A stretch of 64,000 nt of DNA from Opitutia bacterium (GCA_004558035.1 SFEJ01000007.1:12624-76623); one strand, 5' to 3'; counted from the first letter of the stretch, positions 36,601 to 46,494 are shown. The notes: generated by a model not told the origin, from the letters alone. Numbers and translations: made by a program.

Positions 36601-39600
36601 CGAAAAGCGCGGGCAGCGCCCGATACACGGCAGTCTCGGCGTTCGGCGGCTATCTTTCGCTCTACGCCGATTCCGCTTCCATGACCTGGAACGGCGGCGT
36701 GAGCGGCGTTTGGAGCGCGGGCGGCGAAGGCTGGACCGGCTCCGCCGCGGGCGGCGACGTCACCGCGTTTGAAAACGGCGACGACGTGACGTTCGGCGAC
36801 GCGGGCGCGGGAACGGTCACGCTTTCGGGAGCGGTTGCCGTCAGCTCGCTGACGATCGATTCCGCGAACGACTACAATTTCACGGGAACGAACAACGCGG
36901 AAATCCGCGGCGTCGGCGCGTTCACGAAGCGCGGCGCGGGAACGGCGACGGTCGATCTCGCCACCGTCGGACTTTCGCGCTACTCGGGCGAATTCGTCGT
37001 CGAGGCGGGAACGCTCGCGCTCTCGGCGCCTTCGGACGCGACGTTCGCGAACACGGTTTCCGGCGCGGGAACGTTCGCGAAGGCGGGCGCGGGCGCGCTG
37101 ACGCTGACGGGCGATCTGAGCGCCCTCACGGGCACGCTCGCCGTGAACGAAGGCAAAGTCCTTTTCTCGAACTACGACGGCACGGTGGCGGCTAAGCTCG
37201 CAGGCGCGGGCACGATTTCGAAGGTGGGCTCGGGTACGCTGACGCTGACGGGCGAGAGCACGGAAACGCTCACGCTGCTGACGAACCAAGGCTTCGGATC
37301 GAAGCTCGTCGTCGCCGAGGGCGCGCGCGTCAATGTTACGCGCTTCGTCGGCGCGGGCGGCGATGGAGACGAAGCCGTTTACGAGACGGAAATCGCGGGT
37401 GTGATGAACGTTTCGGGCGATCAGACGAACGTCGGGAACAACGGCGATACGCCCGCGTTCATGATGGCGAACGGCGGCGGCACGCACCTCGTCACGGTCG
37501 CGGACGGCGGCGTGCTGAATCTCGCGAACGCGAGCGTGTCCAACCGCGACGGGCGGGGAACGCTGACCGTCGCCGCGGGCGGCGAGGCGAACTTCGGCAT
37601 CGGTCTGCACGTGTTCACGAACAACGAAGGTTGGGGGCTTGCCAAAGTCGTGCTCGACGGCGGCACGATCAATATCGGCACGAACGGAACTTACGCGGGC
37701 ATCTCGACGGAAGGTCGAAGCAATACGGTGGTGGAGATCAAGTCCGGCACGATCGGCTCGCTGGCGGATTCGTGGAGCTCGTCGCTCGACATCGCGGCGA
37801 CGGGCGACCTGACGATCGACACGACGAAAAGGACCATTTCGGAAACGGGCAACGCCGCGGCGACGATCGCGGGCGCGGACGTCACGCTCTCGGGCGCGCT
37901 TTCCTCTGCGGGAACGCTGACGGTGACGGGCGCGGGAACGGTGAGCGTCTCGAACATGAGCTTCAACAGCGGGACGGAGACGCGCGTCGAGGGCGGTGCG
38001 ACCTTGGATCTGACGGGCAATTCCTGCGGCAACACGGGCGGATCCGCGGTCTTGGCTATCGACGGTGAAGGCAGCACGGTGAAACTCGCCAACGGAGCTT
38101 GGGGCAACGGCATGAATTTCGGAGCCGGTTTTGCGCAGAGCCAGCTGACGCTCTCGAACGGCGGCGTGCTTGAGGTGACGGCGACGCAGGACGAAAGCAC
38201 GGCGGGGCGCCGCGGCTTTTCCGTGACGGCGGGCACGGGCACGTACCGCTATTCCGGCACGGGAACGAGCTACATCGCTCATAACGGTTCCAATGACGCG
38301 GCGAATCAGTTCATCGGACTCGCTGCCGGCGCGACGCTGAATTTCGACGTCGCCGCCGACGCGGTCTTGAACGTTTCGAAAATCATCGCGCTGAACGGCG
38401 ATTCTGCGACGACGGCGACGACGGGCAATCTGACGAAATCCGGCGCGGGAACGCTCGTGCTCGATCCGAACGGCGGAACCAACAATTTCTCCGGAACGGT
38501 CACGCTTGCGGGCGGCGCGCTCGAAATCGCGGGCGCGGGCGCGCTCGGCACGAGCGGCAACGTCGTCTTCGCGGCGACGGGAACGAGCTTCGGCGCGACG
38601 GCGGCAACGACGCTCAGCGACCTGACGCTCACCTTCGGCGACGTGTTCGCGACGGACAAGACGACGGGCGTTTCGATTTCGAACGGCACCACATTCACGA
38701 ACGCGACGATTACGTTCTCTGATTCGACGCAGTTCGCGACCGCGGGAACGGTGCTCCTCCTTTCCGGCTACACGGGAACCACGAGCGACTTCAATTACGA
38801 CGGCGATGGTCGCATTTACGTGGACGCGGGCAACCTTTATTTCTCGACCTTCATGGGCGATTTGTATTGGAACGGCGCGGTGAACGACGTCTGGAACACG
38901 ACGGACGCCAACTGGACGGAGGACGGAGTGACGAACAGGACGTTCGTGAACGCGTCGTCCGTCACTTTCCGCACGGCGGACGCCGCGGTTCAGCTCGCCG
39001 GAGCGTTTTCCGTGAGCACGATGACGGTTTCCGAAAGCGTCGCGTTTTCGGCGGCGGAAGGCGCGGAAGCGTCTTCGATCAGCGTCAATTACACGGACCT
39101 CACGATTGATTCGGGCAAGACGCTGACGGTCGGCGAGGGCGTGACGCTCGACCTTTCCGGCGGCGCCGCGCAGGCGGGCGTCAGCCGCTCCGACATTCTC
39201 GGATCCGGAACGGTCAAGCTCAAGCTGACGACGGCTCACGCCAACGCGCTTTCGCTCGACGGCTTTGCGGGAACGACCTACGTCGCCGCGGGGAATTTCA
39301 CCATCAACAGTGCGAAGTTCGGCGATACGCTTCACCTCGCGGGCGGCGTGAATTTCGACCTTACCGGCGGCTCTACGGTGACGCTTGACGCGGGCAAGAA
39401 TCTCGTGCTCGACGGCATGACGCAGGTGCTCCAGAACAGCAGCGCGAATCTGACCTTCAACGGCTCGGTGACGGGCGCGGGAACGTATGACCGCCGCGGA
39501 GCCGGCACGCTGACCTTCAACGGCGCGGTCGCTCTCGGCGGATTCCTGCAACAGGACAACAGCAATGACGGCGCCGTGACGACTTTCGGCGGCATCGCGG

Positions 39601-42600
39601 ACTTCACGAACGGCGCGACACTTAATTTCGCGAAAGGGAGCGCGAGCTTCAACGGCGCGACGACGTTCGGCGACAACGCGACGCTGACGCATTCTTCTTC
39701 GGGCGCGTTGTCGTTCAGCGCTCCCGTGACGTTCGGTTCCGGCGCGACGATCACGCATTCGAACGGCACGTTGACCTTCGGCGGCGCGACGACGTTCGGC
39801 GACGGCGCGACGCTGACGATTTCCACGGGAAATCTCGCGTCGATCTCGTTCACGAATTCGCTGAGCGTCGGCGAGAATCTGAAAATTTATTACGGAGGAT
39901 CGCCTAACGCTTCGACGACGCTCGCGATCGGCGAGCTCGCGCTGAGCGGCGCCTCGACGACGCTCACGACGCAGAACTGGCACGGCGCTTATCAGATCGG
40001 AAAGCTGAGCCTCGCGGCGGGAACGGCTTCCGCGACGCTGAATCTGGTTTCGGAGCAGACGTCCGCCCTGTTTTCCGTTTATGAGCTCGGCGCGTCCGGC
40101 GTCACGGACAGCGGCGATTTCGCGGGAACGATCAATGTTTCTTCTACAAACGGCGGGGATACGCGTTCCGCTTCTCTCGTGCTTTCCGACGCGAACATCG
40201 CGAAGAACGCCGTGGTCAATCTCGCGGCGCTCGCGTCTCCCGGGGCGCAGCTCGCGCTCGGCGTGAACGCGGCTTCCGTGACGGTCGGCGGTCTGGAATC
40301 CGCCGAGGCGGTCGGCGACAGAGCCAAGGTTTATTCCGGCAAGGTCGCGTACGGCGCGAACGGCGGCGCGGCGCTGGGCGACGGCACGACGCGCGCGCTC
40401 GTCATCGACACGACGGCGCACGCGGACACGGAGCACGTCTTCCGCGGCGTGATCGGCGCGGATCTTGCGCTGACGAAGACGGGCGCGGGAACGCAGGTGC
40501 TGACGAACGCAGGGAACGCGTTCGCGGCGCTGGAGGTTTCCGGCGGCACGCTCGCGGCGACGAACGTCGGCGCGCTCGGCGCGGCGGATTCGGTGACGCT
40601 GACGGACGGCACGCTCGAGCTGCGCGGCGTTTCGGGCGCGGGCAACGATGCGGCTGAGTTCGCGAAATCGCTGACGGGCGCGGGAACGTTCGCGCTGACG
40701 AACACGAGCAAGGTCGCGGTCGCGGCGGACAAGCTTTCCGGCTTCACGGGAACGCTGAACGTCGCGGACGAAGCCTCGACGCTGCAGGTTTCCGCGGCGG
40801 CGGGTCCGGAGACGACGGTCGGCGCGAATCTCGACGGCGCGGGCACGTTCGAAAAGCTCGGCGACGGCACGCTGGCGCTGAGCGCGGCGGCAGCCGCCGA
40901 CCGCACGGGCTCGACGACGGTTTCCGCGGGAACGCTCGCGCTGACGAACGCCAGCGCGCTTGGTTCGGGCGAGGTTTCTCTCGCTGCCGAAAACGCGACT
41001 TTGGAACTGCGTGGTCTCGCTTCGTTCGGGAACACGGTGAACAGCGACGCCGGCGCCGGCAAGCTTGCGCTGACGGGAGGCTCGAATCTGACGATGAATT
41101 TCGGCGATCAGCTTTCCAATTTCGGAGGCAAGGTCGATCTCGGCGCGGGAACGCGTCTGAATCTCGGCATCAACGCCGACGACGTCGCGGCGTTCTCGGG
41201 CTTCGGCAACGCGGCGAGCATCGGCGCCAACGCGACGCTCGGCATCGACGCGGGCGCGGCGGACGCGGCGTTCGCCATGGCGCTTTCCGGCACGGGCACG
41301 CTCGAAAAGCTCGGCACGGGCACGCTGACGCTCGCCGCCGCTCCCGCGGACGCCTTCACGGGAACGCTGAAGATCGCGGCGGGCACGCTGAAGCTCGACG
41401 GCACGACGGCGTGGATTTTGAACAACGACGTCGCGGGAACGGGCGCGCTCGAAATCTCGGGCAAGATCACCGCTCATGCGAGCAAGTTCACGTCCGAGTT
41501 CACGGGCGCGACGACGGTGCTCGAAAATTCCGAGCTCGAAATTTGGACGGACACGACCGGTTCGCTTTCGACGGCGGTCACGGGCGCGGGCACGCTGACG
41601 AAGACGGGCGCGGGAACGCTCTCGCTCGCGGCGGGAACGACGGTGAAGACCGTCGATCTGCGCGCGGGCGGACTCGCGGGCGTGAATCTCGGCTCCGGGC
41701 AGACGCTGAAGATCAGCTATGACGACGTGACGCTTTCCGGCACGAACACGCTGACGGCGGGAACGCTGAGCTTCCTCGATGGAAATTCGGCGCTCACGAA
41801 GCTGACGATCGCGGACGGCACGACGACGGTCGGCGGCGATCTGAAGATCGACGTGAACGTCGCGTTCCCGAGCGTGACGAATCCGAGCTTCGAGACGGGC
41901 GCGGAAGTTTCGCACGTCAACACCTACACGCTGATCGAGGTCGCGTCCGGCGCGACGCTCGACGGCTGGGACACGCTGACGAAGGACAACTTCCTGGTGA
42001 ACGGCGCGGCGATCGAATCGCACCGCGAGTCGGTTCTCACGAACGTCGCGCCGGGGCAGATTTCGCTTGAGCTGAAATCCTTCGATCTGCTCTGGAACGG
42101 CGGGAACGGCGTCTGGAACGTGGGCGGCAACGCCGTCTGGACGCGCGCCGACGCGACCGGAGCGACGTTTGTGGAAACCTACATGAATTCCGACCGCGTG
42201 ACGTTCGCGGGCACGGCGACGGTGACGCTCGGCGCGGACGTCGCGCCGCAGACGATCGCGGTGACGGGCGGCGGCACGCTGACGCTCGACTGCGGCGGAC
42301 ACGCCGTGAAGTACGGCACGACGACGATCGAATCCGGCTCGACGCTGGCGCTGAAGATCGGCGACGCGGCCCACGTATACTTCGCGGAACCCGTGACGGT
42401 CTCGGGCGCGGGAACGCTGAAGCTCGACATGAACGCGGACGCGGATCTCGCGACGCTGATCGCGGGCACGATTTCCGGCGCGGACGGGCTGACCTTCGAA
42501 AAGGCGGGCACGAAGACGCTGACGGTTTCCGGCGGCGCTTTGGGCAAGCTCGCGGGCTTCACGGCGGACAACGTGGTCTCGGTCTCGGCGGGAACGCTCG

Positions 42601-45185
42601 TGATCGAGGACGGTTTCGCCTCGATCGGCGGCGCGGAGCTGAACGTCGGCAGAGACGCGACGGCGAAGGCGCTGCTGACCTTCGACGAAAGCCTGAGCAA
42701 CCGGATTTCGGGCGCGGGCACCTTCGTGAAGCAGGGCGCGGGAACGCTGACGCTTTCCGCGGACAGCACGGCGTTCAGCGGTTCGCTTTTCGTCGATGAA
42801 GGCACGGTGCGGCTCGAAGACGCGAACGGCATGGGCGACGCCGCCCTGGGGACCGACGTGACGGTCAATCCCGCCGGCACGCTCGTGCTGGCGTTCTCCG
42901 ACGCCGTTTACAACAAGAATTTCCACGGCACCGGCACGATCGTCGCGGACAACGGGGAAAAGCTGACGCTGCGCGGCGGCGAAGGCGATTTCTCGGGCGA
43001 TTTCGTGGTGAACGGCGGGCTCGTTTCGGCGCAGCTGGGCGGCTCGTTCGGCGCGGGAAAAATCGTGTTCGCGGACGCGGACAAGGCGGTCGAGTTCAAG
43101 CTGACCGAGGCGGGCGCGTTCGCGGGCTCGTTCTCGGGCGAAGGCACGGCGACGCTCGCGGCGGGCTCCAAGGAGCTGACGCTTTCGGGCGCGTCGAGCG
43201 ACGATTTCGCGGGAACGCTTAAGGTTGAGACTTCCGCGGTCGCCGAACACGCCGAAGTGCTCGGCTCGGCGGACGCGACGGTCGAAATCGGCGCCGCCGG
43301 CGTGCTGAGCGTCGAGGCGGGCACGCTGAAGGCGAAGCTTGCGGGCTCGGGCATGCTGGCGAAGACCGGCGCGGACACGACGCTGACGCTCGCGAACGCG
43401 GACAACGCGGAATTCACGGGCAGAATCGCCGTGAAGGAAGGCGCGCTGAGCGTTTCCGACGCGGCGGCGTTGGGCGCGACGCGCGGCGTCGAGCTCTCCG
43501 CGGGCGCGACGCTCGACATCGTGGTGCGCGCGGGCGAGACGTTCACGCTGGACCGCGCGGTCACCGGCGAGGGCGATCTGCTCGTGCGCGGCGACGGCGA
43601 CGGCACGCACGCGTTCGTGTACGGTCTCTCCGGCAAGAATTTCCACGGGAACATGACGTTCTCGGGCGTTTCGGCGGTTTCCGCGAGCAACTTCACGGCG
43701 GACGACGGTCTGCTGCGGCTGACGAACGCGGCGACGTGGGACGCGCGCGGCGGCGTCTCGATCGGCGCGGGTTCCACCCTCCGACTGGAGAGCACGCGCG
43801 CGCCCGCCGCGGCGGACGTGCGCACGACGAGCGCGGATTCGGAGGCGGGCATCGCCTCGACGCTGACCTCGGGCGGCTTCCGCGCGAGCTCGGGCGTCTC
43901 GGGCTCCGCCGAGCTGAGCGGCATTTCGGTGACGCCGACGACGACCGCTTCGGGCGAGGCGGGCGCCGTGCTGAGCTTCGGCGTGGACAGCCGGCCGGAC
44001 GCGCGGGTCGCGCCGATCGCGCTTTCCGGCGACGGCAGCGTGACGCTGAACAACGTCTCGGTCGAGGTGCTGCTCGGCGGGGACCTCGGAAGCGCGTTCG
44101 ACGTTTCCGAAATCCGGCTCGTGGACACGGAGCGGGGCGGCATGGTCGACGGCTCCGGCGTGGATTCGGCGACGATCGTTCTCGCGGACGGCTCCGAGGT
44201 GGAATATCACTACCGCAACGGCTGGCTGACGCTGGAGGCGGTGCCGACGGGCATGAACCTCGCCTACGCGGCGATGGTGACGCTGCCGACGGAAACCTTC
44301 TCGCAGGACGTGCGCAGCCTGCACCGCCGCATGGAACAGCGCCGCTTCGGCGTCGAGGACCGCAACGAATGGCAGTTCTTCGCGCAGGCGCAGACGATGT
44401 CGGCGGACACGGGCTCGGACAAGAGCGACTCGGCGACGTTCGACTATTCGACTTACGGCGCGCTGGTCGGCGCGGACGTCCGCGTGGGCGAATCGACGCT
44501 GTTCGGGCTCGCACTCGCGTATGACCGCGGCACGGCGGACATTCACGACAACCAGGGCGAAATCACGTCGGACGCCTATCGCGCCACGCTCTACGCGGGA
44601 ACGGTGTTCGCGGATTACCTCTACGCGGAAGCGGGCGCGCACGTCGGCTTCGCGTCGAACGAGATCGACCGCAAGGGCGACTACGACCGCAACAAGGGCG
44701 ACGCCGACGCGTGGAGCGCGGGCGCGTTCGCGACGGTCGGCGGCGTGATTCCGACGGGCGTGGACGGCTTCTTCCTCACGCCGCACGTCGGCGTGGCGTA
44801 CCTGACGACGCACGTCGAATCCTTCGAGGAACGCGGCACGAGCGCGATGGACGTCGATTCGATTTCGGCGGACAGCCTGCGCGCGAGCGTCGGGTTGGGC
44901 GCGCAGGTCGCGTTCGGCTTCGGCGAAGTGCCGACGCGCTTCACGCTCGACGTCTCGTATTCGCGCGAATGCCTCGACGACGACGTGGACGCGAAGATCC
45001 GCACGGAAGACGGCTCGCTGACGCGCACGGAAAAGGCGTTCGCGGAGGACGTGATTTCGGTCGGCGCGGGGCTGGACTTCTCGCTGTCGAAGAACACGGG
45101 CGTCTTCCTGAACTACACGGCGGACTTCGGTCTGAATTCCGACGTGACGCACCGCGCGGACGCGGGCTTCCGCTTCACGTGGTGA
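33687..45185 (+). CDS. Giant autotransporter with autotransporter-associated beta-strand repeats
   Basis: This 3,832-residue type Va secreted adhesin-like protein starts with a signal peptide (MKNSKFFLTTLFAAAAMGASAHA). The passenger is a very long beta-helix-type region. From about residue 740 it contains many PATR-type units of the form GAGTLTLSGANTYSSGTT, each followed by a GxLVAANADALG-like stretch. Trp-containing modules such as LTWNGGVSGVW/LYWNGAVNDVW (begin TWNGG, YWNGA, LWNGG) recur and suggest domain boundaries. Residues about 3548-3832 form the C-terminal beta-barrel, ending in FRFTW as outer-membrane proteins do. The first 2 kb uses more A/T-ending codons than the rest. The role is probably host or surface attachment; this is inference. 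Confidence 0.93.
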   Translation: MKNSKFFLTTLFAAAAMGASAHAGFVWNGGETITQDLWQTESSWTLTDGTTWPTGGNGPLTPDSNAWNGVTVANASGTVDTFEGWALGLTLQNANLTVTNLKKLQGGCTLNLDTTSVLTVNSFSGGNDGGSATLNVEGIFNITYGKDQGGDGFTANLGSTGIVNISGAYPAKVSSISAKLGNGSSDVLLSIIGGNTVYTRNLVTLSDGATLSNSATYSFTDSSDNVLTAVASFGDLDFSKYYAVKDASGYSVSYLVSGISDEVYRWQASGDSSVWSAAVWTKGEATGQNITSDGIAYFGAGDGLASTVTIDAATTVGRLIIDADYTFSGEDANHLVMTNGGVVNSGATLILAKSGGGGGGFLRGEIEVAGTLQLNNGDVTGYNGARENNLHTITVDAGGVLKLNHSVNETFLGTLNLNGTLSGKDANTRWDMYGGNSAIVVATGANALIDENVKLVIRRNNAPITVGADATLTINGQVLKSSEVGQPEGNGLLVKNGAGTLTINGNVNVDRLNVTAGTTKLSGSAAKTLAVLYGTASTIEIGEGIAETLVATTRLEFGDNNGGTSVLNIKSGSTLAITGSNNASGDQAYKNASFVLSEWNNSTTATIEGNLLAKDAQLLRGDSAATINVSGGTFAVKGFYAKAYPGRAVTVNVSNDGKLILGSGGVTGIDAVNVTLTDSTFAASESEISFSKNISLVGTGTFSTTKYDFSSDGTSIAEGTGTADITLSGIVSGDGALKKVGAGTLTLSGANTYSSGTTIEGGALVAANADALGAGGVSVGAEAALKLGAEAVTVHGLSGEGSVALADGTAASTLTLDAAVDGAFEGAFSGAISLTKSGAGTQTLSGASTHTGTTTVSAGTLVAKNASALGTGDVSVNAGATLEHGIARTTVTIGGALTTENGATLSFGSFVGQTAPLYSVAGDATIAAGTIIDVESYAGLAENGGMVSLIDCAGTLSTTASDLVLKFCGLDAKSAGSARYTAVSAFGGYLSLYADSASMTWNGGVSGVWSAGGEGWTGSAAGGDVTAFENGDDVTFGDAGAGTVTLSGAVAVSSLTIDSANDYNFTGTNNAEIRGVGAFTKRGAGTATVDLATVGLSRYSGEFVVEAGTLALSAPSDATFANTVSGAGTFAKAGAGALTLTGDLSALTGTLAVNEGKVLFSNYDGTVAAKLAGAGTISKVGSGTLTLTGESTETLTLLTNQGFGSKLVVAEGARVNVTRFVGAGGDGDEAVYETEIAGVMNVSGDQTNVGNNGDTPAFMMANGGGTHLVTVADGGVLNLANASVSNRDGRGTLTVAAGGEANFGIGLHVFTNNEGWGLAKVVLDGGTINIGTNGTYAGISTEGRSNTVVEIKSGTIGSLADSWSSSLDIAATGDLTIDTTKRTISETGNAAATIAGADVTLSGALSSAGTLTVTGAGTVSVSNMSFNSGTETRVEGGATLDLTGNSCGNTGGSAVLAIDGEGSTVKLANGAWGNGMNFGAGFAQSQLTLSNGGVLEVTATQDESTAGRRGFSVTAGTGTYRYSGTGTSYIAHNGSNDAANQFIGLAAGATLNFDVAADAVLNVSKIIALNGDSATTATTGNLTKSGAGTLVLDPNGGTNNFSGTVTLAGGALEIAGAGALGTSGNVVFAATGTSFGATAATTLSDLTLTFGDVFATDKTTGVSISNGTTFTNATITFSDSTQFATAGTVLLLSGYTGTTSDFNYDGDGRIYVDAGNLYFSTFMGDLYWNGAVNDVWNTTDANWTEDGVTNRTFVNASSVTFRTADAAVQLAGAFSVSTMTVSESVAFSAAEGAEASSISVNYTDLTIDSGKTLTVGEGVTLDLSGGAAQAGVSRSDILGSGTVKLKLTTAHANALSLDGFAGTTYVAAGNFTINSAKFGDTLHLAGGVNFDLTGGSTVTLDAGKNLVLDGMTQVLQNSSANLTFNGSVTGAGTYDRRGAGTLTFNGAVALGGFLQQDNSNDGAVTTFGGIADFTNGATLNFAKGSASFNGATTFGDNATLTHSSSGALSFSAPVTFGSGATITHSNGTLTFGGATTFGDGATLTISTGNLASISFTNSLSVGENLKIYYGGSPNASTTLAIGELALSGASTTLTTQNWHGAYQIGKLSLAAGTASATLNLVSEQTSALFSVYELGASGVTDSGDFAGTINVSSTNGGDTRSASLVLSDANIAKNAVVNLAALASPGAQLALGVNAASVTVGGLESAEAVGDRAKVYSGKVAYGANGGAALGDGTTRALVIDTTAHADTEHVFRGVIGADLALTKTGAGTQVLTNAGNAFAALEVSGGTLAATNVGALGAADSVTLTDGTLELRGVSGAGNDAAEFAKSLTGAGTFALTNTSKVAVAADKLSGFTGTLNVADEASTLQVSAAAGPETTVGANLDGAGTFEKLGDGTLALSAAAAADRTGSTTVSAGTLALTNASALGSGEVSLAAENATLELRGLASFGNTVNSDAGAGKLALTGGSNLTMNFGDQLSNFGGKVDLGAGTRLNLGINADDVAAFSGFGNAASIGANATLGIDAGAADAAFAMALSGTGTLEKLGTGTLTLAAAPADAFTGTLKIAAGTLKLDGTTAWILNNDVAGTGALEISGKITAHASKFTSEFTGATTVLENSELEIWTDTTGSLSTAVTGAGTLTKTGAGTLSLAAGTTVKTVDLRAGGLAGVNLGSGQTLKISYDDVTLSGTNTLTAGTLSFLDGNSALTKLTIADGTTTVGGDLKIDVNVAFPSVTNPSFETGAEVSHVNTYTLIEVASGATLDGWDTLTKDNFLVNGAAIESHRESVLTNVAPGQISLELKSFDLLWNGGNGVWNVGGNAVWTRADATGATFVETYMNSDRVTFAGTATVTLGADVAPQTIAVTGGGTLTLDCGGHAVKYGTTTIESGSTLALKIGDAAHVYFAEPVTVSGAGTLKLDMNADADLATLIAGTISGADGLTFEKAGTKTLTVSGGALGKLAGFTADNVVSVSAGTLVIEDGFASIGGAELNVGRDATAKALLTFDESLSNRISGAGTFVKQGAGTLTLSADSTAFSGSLFVDEGTVRLEDANGMGDAALGTDVTVNPAGTLVLAFSDAVYNKNFHGTGTIVADNGEKLTLRGGEGDFSGDFVVNGGLVSAQLGGSFGAGKIVFADADKAVEFKLTEAGAFAGSFSGEGTATLAAGSKELTLSGASSDDFAGTLKVETSAVAEHAEVLGSADATVEIGAAGVLSVEAGTLKAKLAGSGMLAKTGADTTLTLANADNAEFTGRIAVKEGALSVSDAAALGATRGVELSAGATLDIVVRAGETFTLDRAVTGEGDLLVRGDGDGTHAFVYGLSGKNFHGNMTFSGVSAVSASNFTADDGLLRLTNAATWDARGGVSIGAGSTLRLESTRAPAAADVRTTSADSEAGIASTLTSGGFRASSGVSGSAELSGISVTPTTTASGEAGAVLSFGVDSRPDARVAPIALSGDGSVTLNNVSVEVLLGGDLGSAFDVSEIRLVDTERGGMVDGSGVDSATIVLADGSEVEYHYRNGWLTLEAVPTGMNLAYAAMVTLPTETFSQDVRSLHRRMEQRRFGVEDRNEWQFFAQAQTMSADTGSDKSDSATFDYSTYGALVGADVRVGESTLFGLALAYDRGTADIHDNQGEITSDAYRATLYAGTVFADYLYAEAGAHVGFASNEIDRKGDYDRNKGDADAWSAGAFATVGGVIPTGVDGFFLTPHVGVAYLTTHVESFEERGTSAMDVDSISADSLRASVGLGAQVAFGFGEVPTRFTLDVSYSRECLDDDVDAKIRTEDGSLTRTEKAFAEDVISVGAGLDFSLSKNTGVFLNYTADFGLNSDVTHRADAGFRFTW

Positions 45186-45192
45186 TTCTGGG

Positions 45193-45325
45193 AAAGTTAT
45201 GAAGTGATGAAGTTATGAGGTTATGAAGTTCATTGCGCTCGGCTTCGCCGAAAGGATTTCCGAAAAATTCTCTTCGCGAAGCGAAAAGCAAACAACCTTC
45301 ATAACCTCCATAACCTCATAACCTG
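45193..45325. repeat. Imperfect inverted array of GTTATGAAG words
   Basis: AGTTATGAAGTGATGAAGTT-type words (45195-45230) are followed after about 65 bp by complementary CCTTCATAACCTCCATAACC-type words (45291-45324), with small TTCG hairpins between. The whole could fold into a long stem-loop downstream of the autotransporter stop. Confidence 0.75.
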
Positions 45326-45387
45326 CGCGAAGCGCCCGTTCATTTTCCTCTTTTCGTTCTCCGTTTTCCGATTTATCCTTTCTTCCC

Positions 45388-46020
45388 ATGGACGCAGTAT
45401 TCGACCAACTTTCGAACCTGAAAATCATTCCGTTCGCGACGATCCGCAATCCGGAGCACGCGATCCCGCTCGCGGAGGCGCTTCTCGCCGGCGGCAGCGA
45501 CGTCGTGTCGGTCTCGTTCCAATCGCAGAACGCCGCCGAATCCATCCAGGCGATCGCGACGGCGTTCCCGGAAATGTTCGTCGGCGCCGGCGCGGTGACG
45601 AACGAGGAGGACATCAGCGCCGCGCACATCGCGGGAGCGCGCTTCGCGCTGACGCCGGGCTTCGACCCGATCGTGGCGGACGCCGCGATCGCCGCGGGCC
45701 TGCCGATCATTCCCGGCGTGATGACGCCGTCGAACGTCTCGCGCTCGCTGCGCCGCGGCTGCCGCGTGCTGAACTTCTTCCCGGCGACGGTGCTGGGCAC
45801 GGAAATGCTCGGGGCGATTCTTTCGGCGTTCCGTCACACGGGCGTGAAGGTCGTCGCGACGGGCGGAATCAACATCGACAACATCGCGGACTGGCTGGCG
45901 ATCCCGGACGTGGTCGCCGTCGGCGCGTCGTGGATCTGCCCGGAAGAGCTGATCGAGGCGGAGGCCTGGGATCAGATCGCGGACCGCGTGCGCGAAACAC
46001 TGGTGAAAGTGCAGGGCTGA
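45388..46020 (+). CDS. KDPG/KHG-aldolase-like protein lacking the catalytic residues
   Basis: The fold and length (210 residues) are those of class I 2-keto-3-deoxy-6-phosphogluconate aldolase (Eda): an 8-stranded barrel with GGSDVV, FVGAGAV, ALTPGFDP, PIIPGVMTP, NFFPA and ATGGINIDNI. Aligned with E. coli Eda, the base Glu45 is Ser41, Arg49 is Gln45, Thr73 is Ala69 and the Schiff-base Lys133 is Asn129. All the key catalytic positions are therefore changed, while the phosphate-binding TGGI and SW motifs remain (ATGGI, GASWI). It is unlikely to be an active aldolase and may be a sensor or a new activity. It lies 7 bp upstream of queF. Confidence 0.85.
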   Translation: MDAVFDQLSNLKIIPFATIRNPEHAIPLAEALLAGGSDVVSVSFQSQNAAESIQAIATAFPEMFVGAGAVTNEEDISAAHIAGARFALTPGFDPIVADAAIAAGLPIIPGVMTPSNVSRSLRRGCRVLNFFPATVLGTEMLGAILSAFRHTGVKVVATGGINIDNIADWLAIPDVVAVGASWICPEELIEAEAWDQIADRVRETLVKVQG

Positions 46021-46027
46021 GGCGACC

Positions 46028-46432
46028 ATGCTCACGCAGCCGGACGATCTGAAGGGGCTTTCGATCGGGGCGACGAAGAACGTTCCCGCGCGCAGGCTCG
46101 AAACTTTCCCGAACCACAACCGCGGCCGCCGCTACGTCGTCGAGCTCCGCACGGAGGAATTCACCTGCGTGTGCCCGGCGACGGGGCAGCCGGATTTCGC
46201 GACGATCACGATACGCTACGTTCCCGCGGAAAAAATCGTCGAATCCAAGTCGCTCAAGCTCTATCTGTGGTCCTACCGCAACGAAGGCACGTTTCACGAG
46301 CACGTGACGAATCAGATTCTGGACGATCTCGTGGCGGCGCTCGATCCCGTGTGGTGCGAGGTCGTCGGCGAGTTCGGCGTGCGCGGCGGCATCTCGATCA
46401 AGGTCACCGCGGAACACGGAAAAAAAGATTAG
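46028..46432 (+). CDS. queF: NADPH-dependent preQ0 reductase QueF
   Basis: The enzyme reduces 7-cyano-7-deazaguanine to preQ1 in queuosine tRNA modification. The short unimodular type (134 residues) has the nucleophile C49 in VCPATGQPDFATI with D56, and the QueF motif ESKSLKLYLWSYRNEG that binds substrate and NADPH. FHEHVTNQI is also conserved. The ATG is 7 bp after the KDPG-aldolase-like stop, so the two are probably co-transcribed. Other queuosine genes are not in view. Confidence 0.96.
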   Translation: MLTQPDDLKGLSIGATKNVPARRLETFPNHNRGRRYVVELRTEEFTCVCPATGQPDFATITIRYVPAEKIVESKSLKLYLWSYRNEGTFHEHVTNQILDDLVAALDPVWCEVVGEFGVRGGISIKVTAEHGKKD

Positions 46433-46494
46433 AGTTTAGGGTTGAGAGTTGATTCGCGCTTGCGCGCGAGGGAAGTTTCCTCAGCGAAGACGAA

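Noticed and set aside
35928..45152. A 3,074-codon open frame antisense to the giant autotransporter
   Set aside because: It is Arg/Ala/His-rich low-complexity sequence, mirrors the codon pattern of the sense gene with clear signal peptide and barrel, and shows no domain. GC-rich DNA with few stops makes such shadows.
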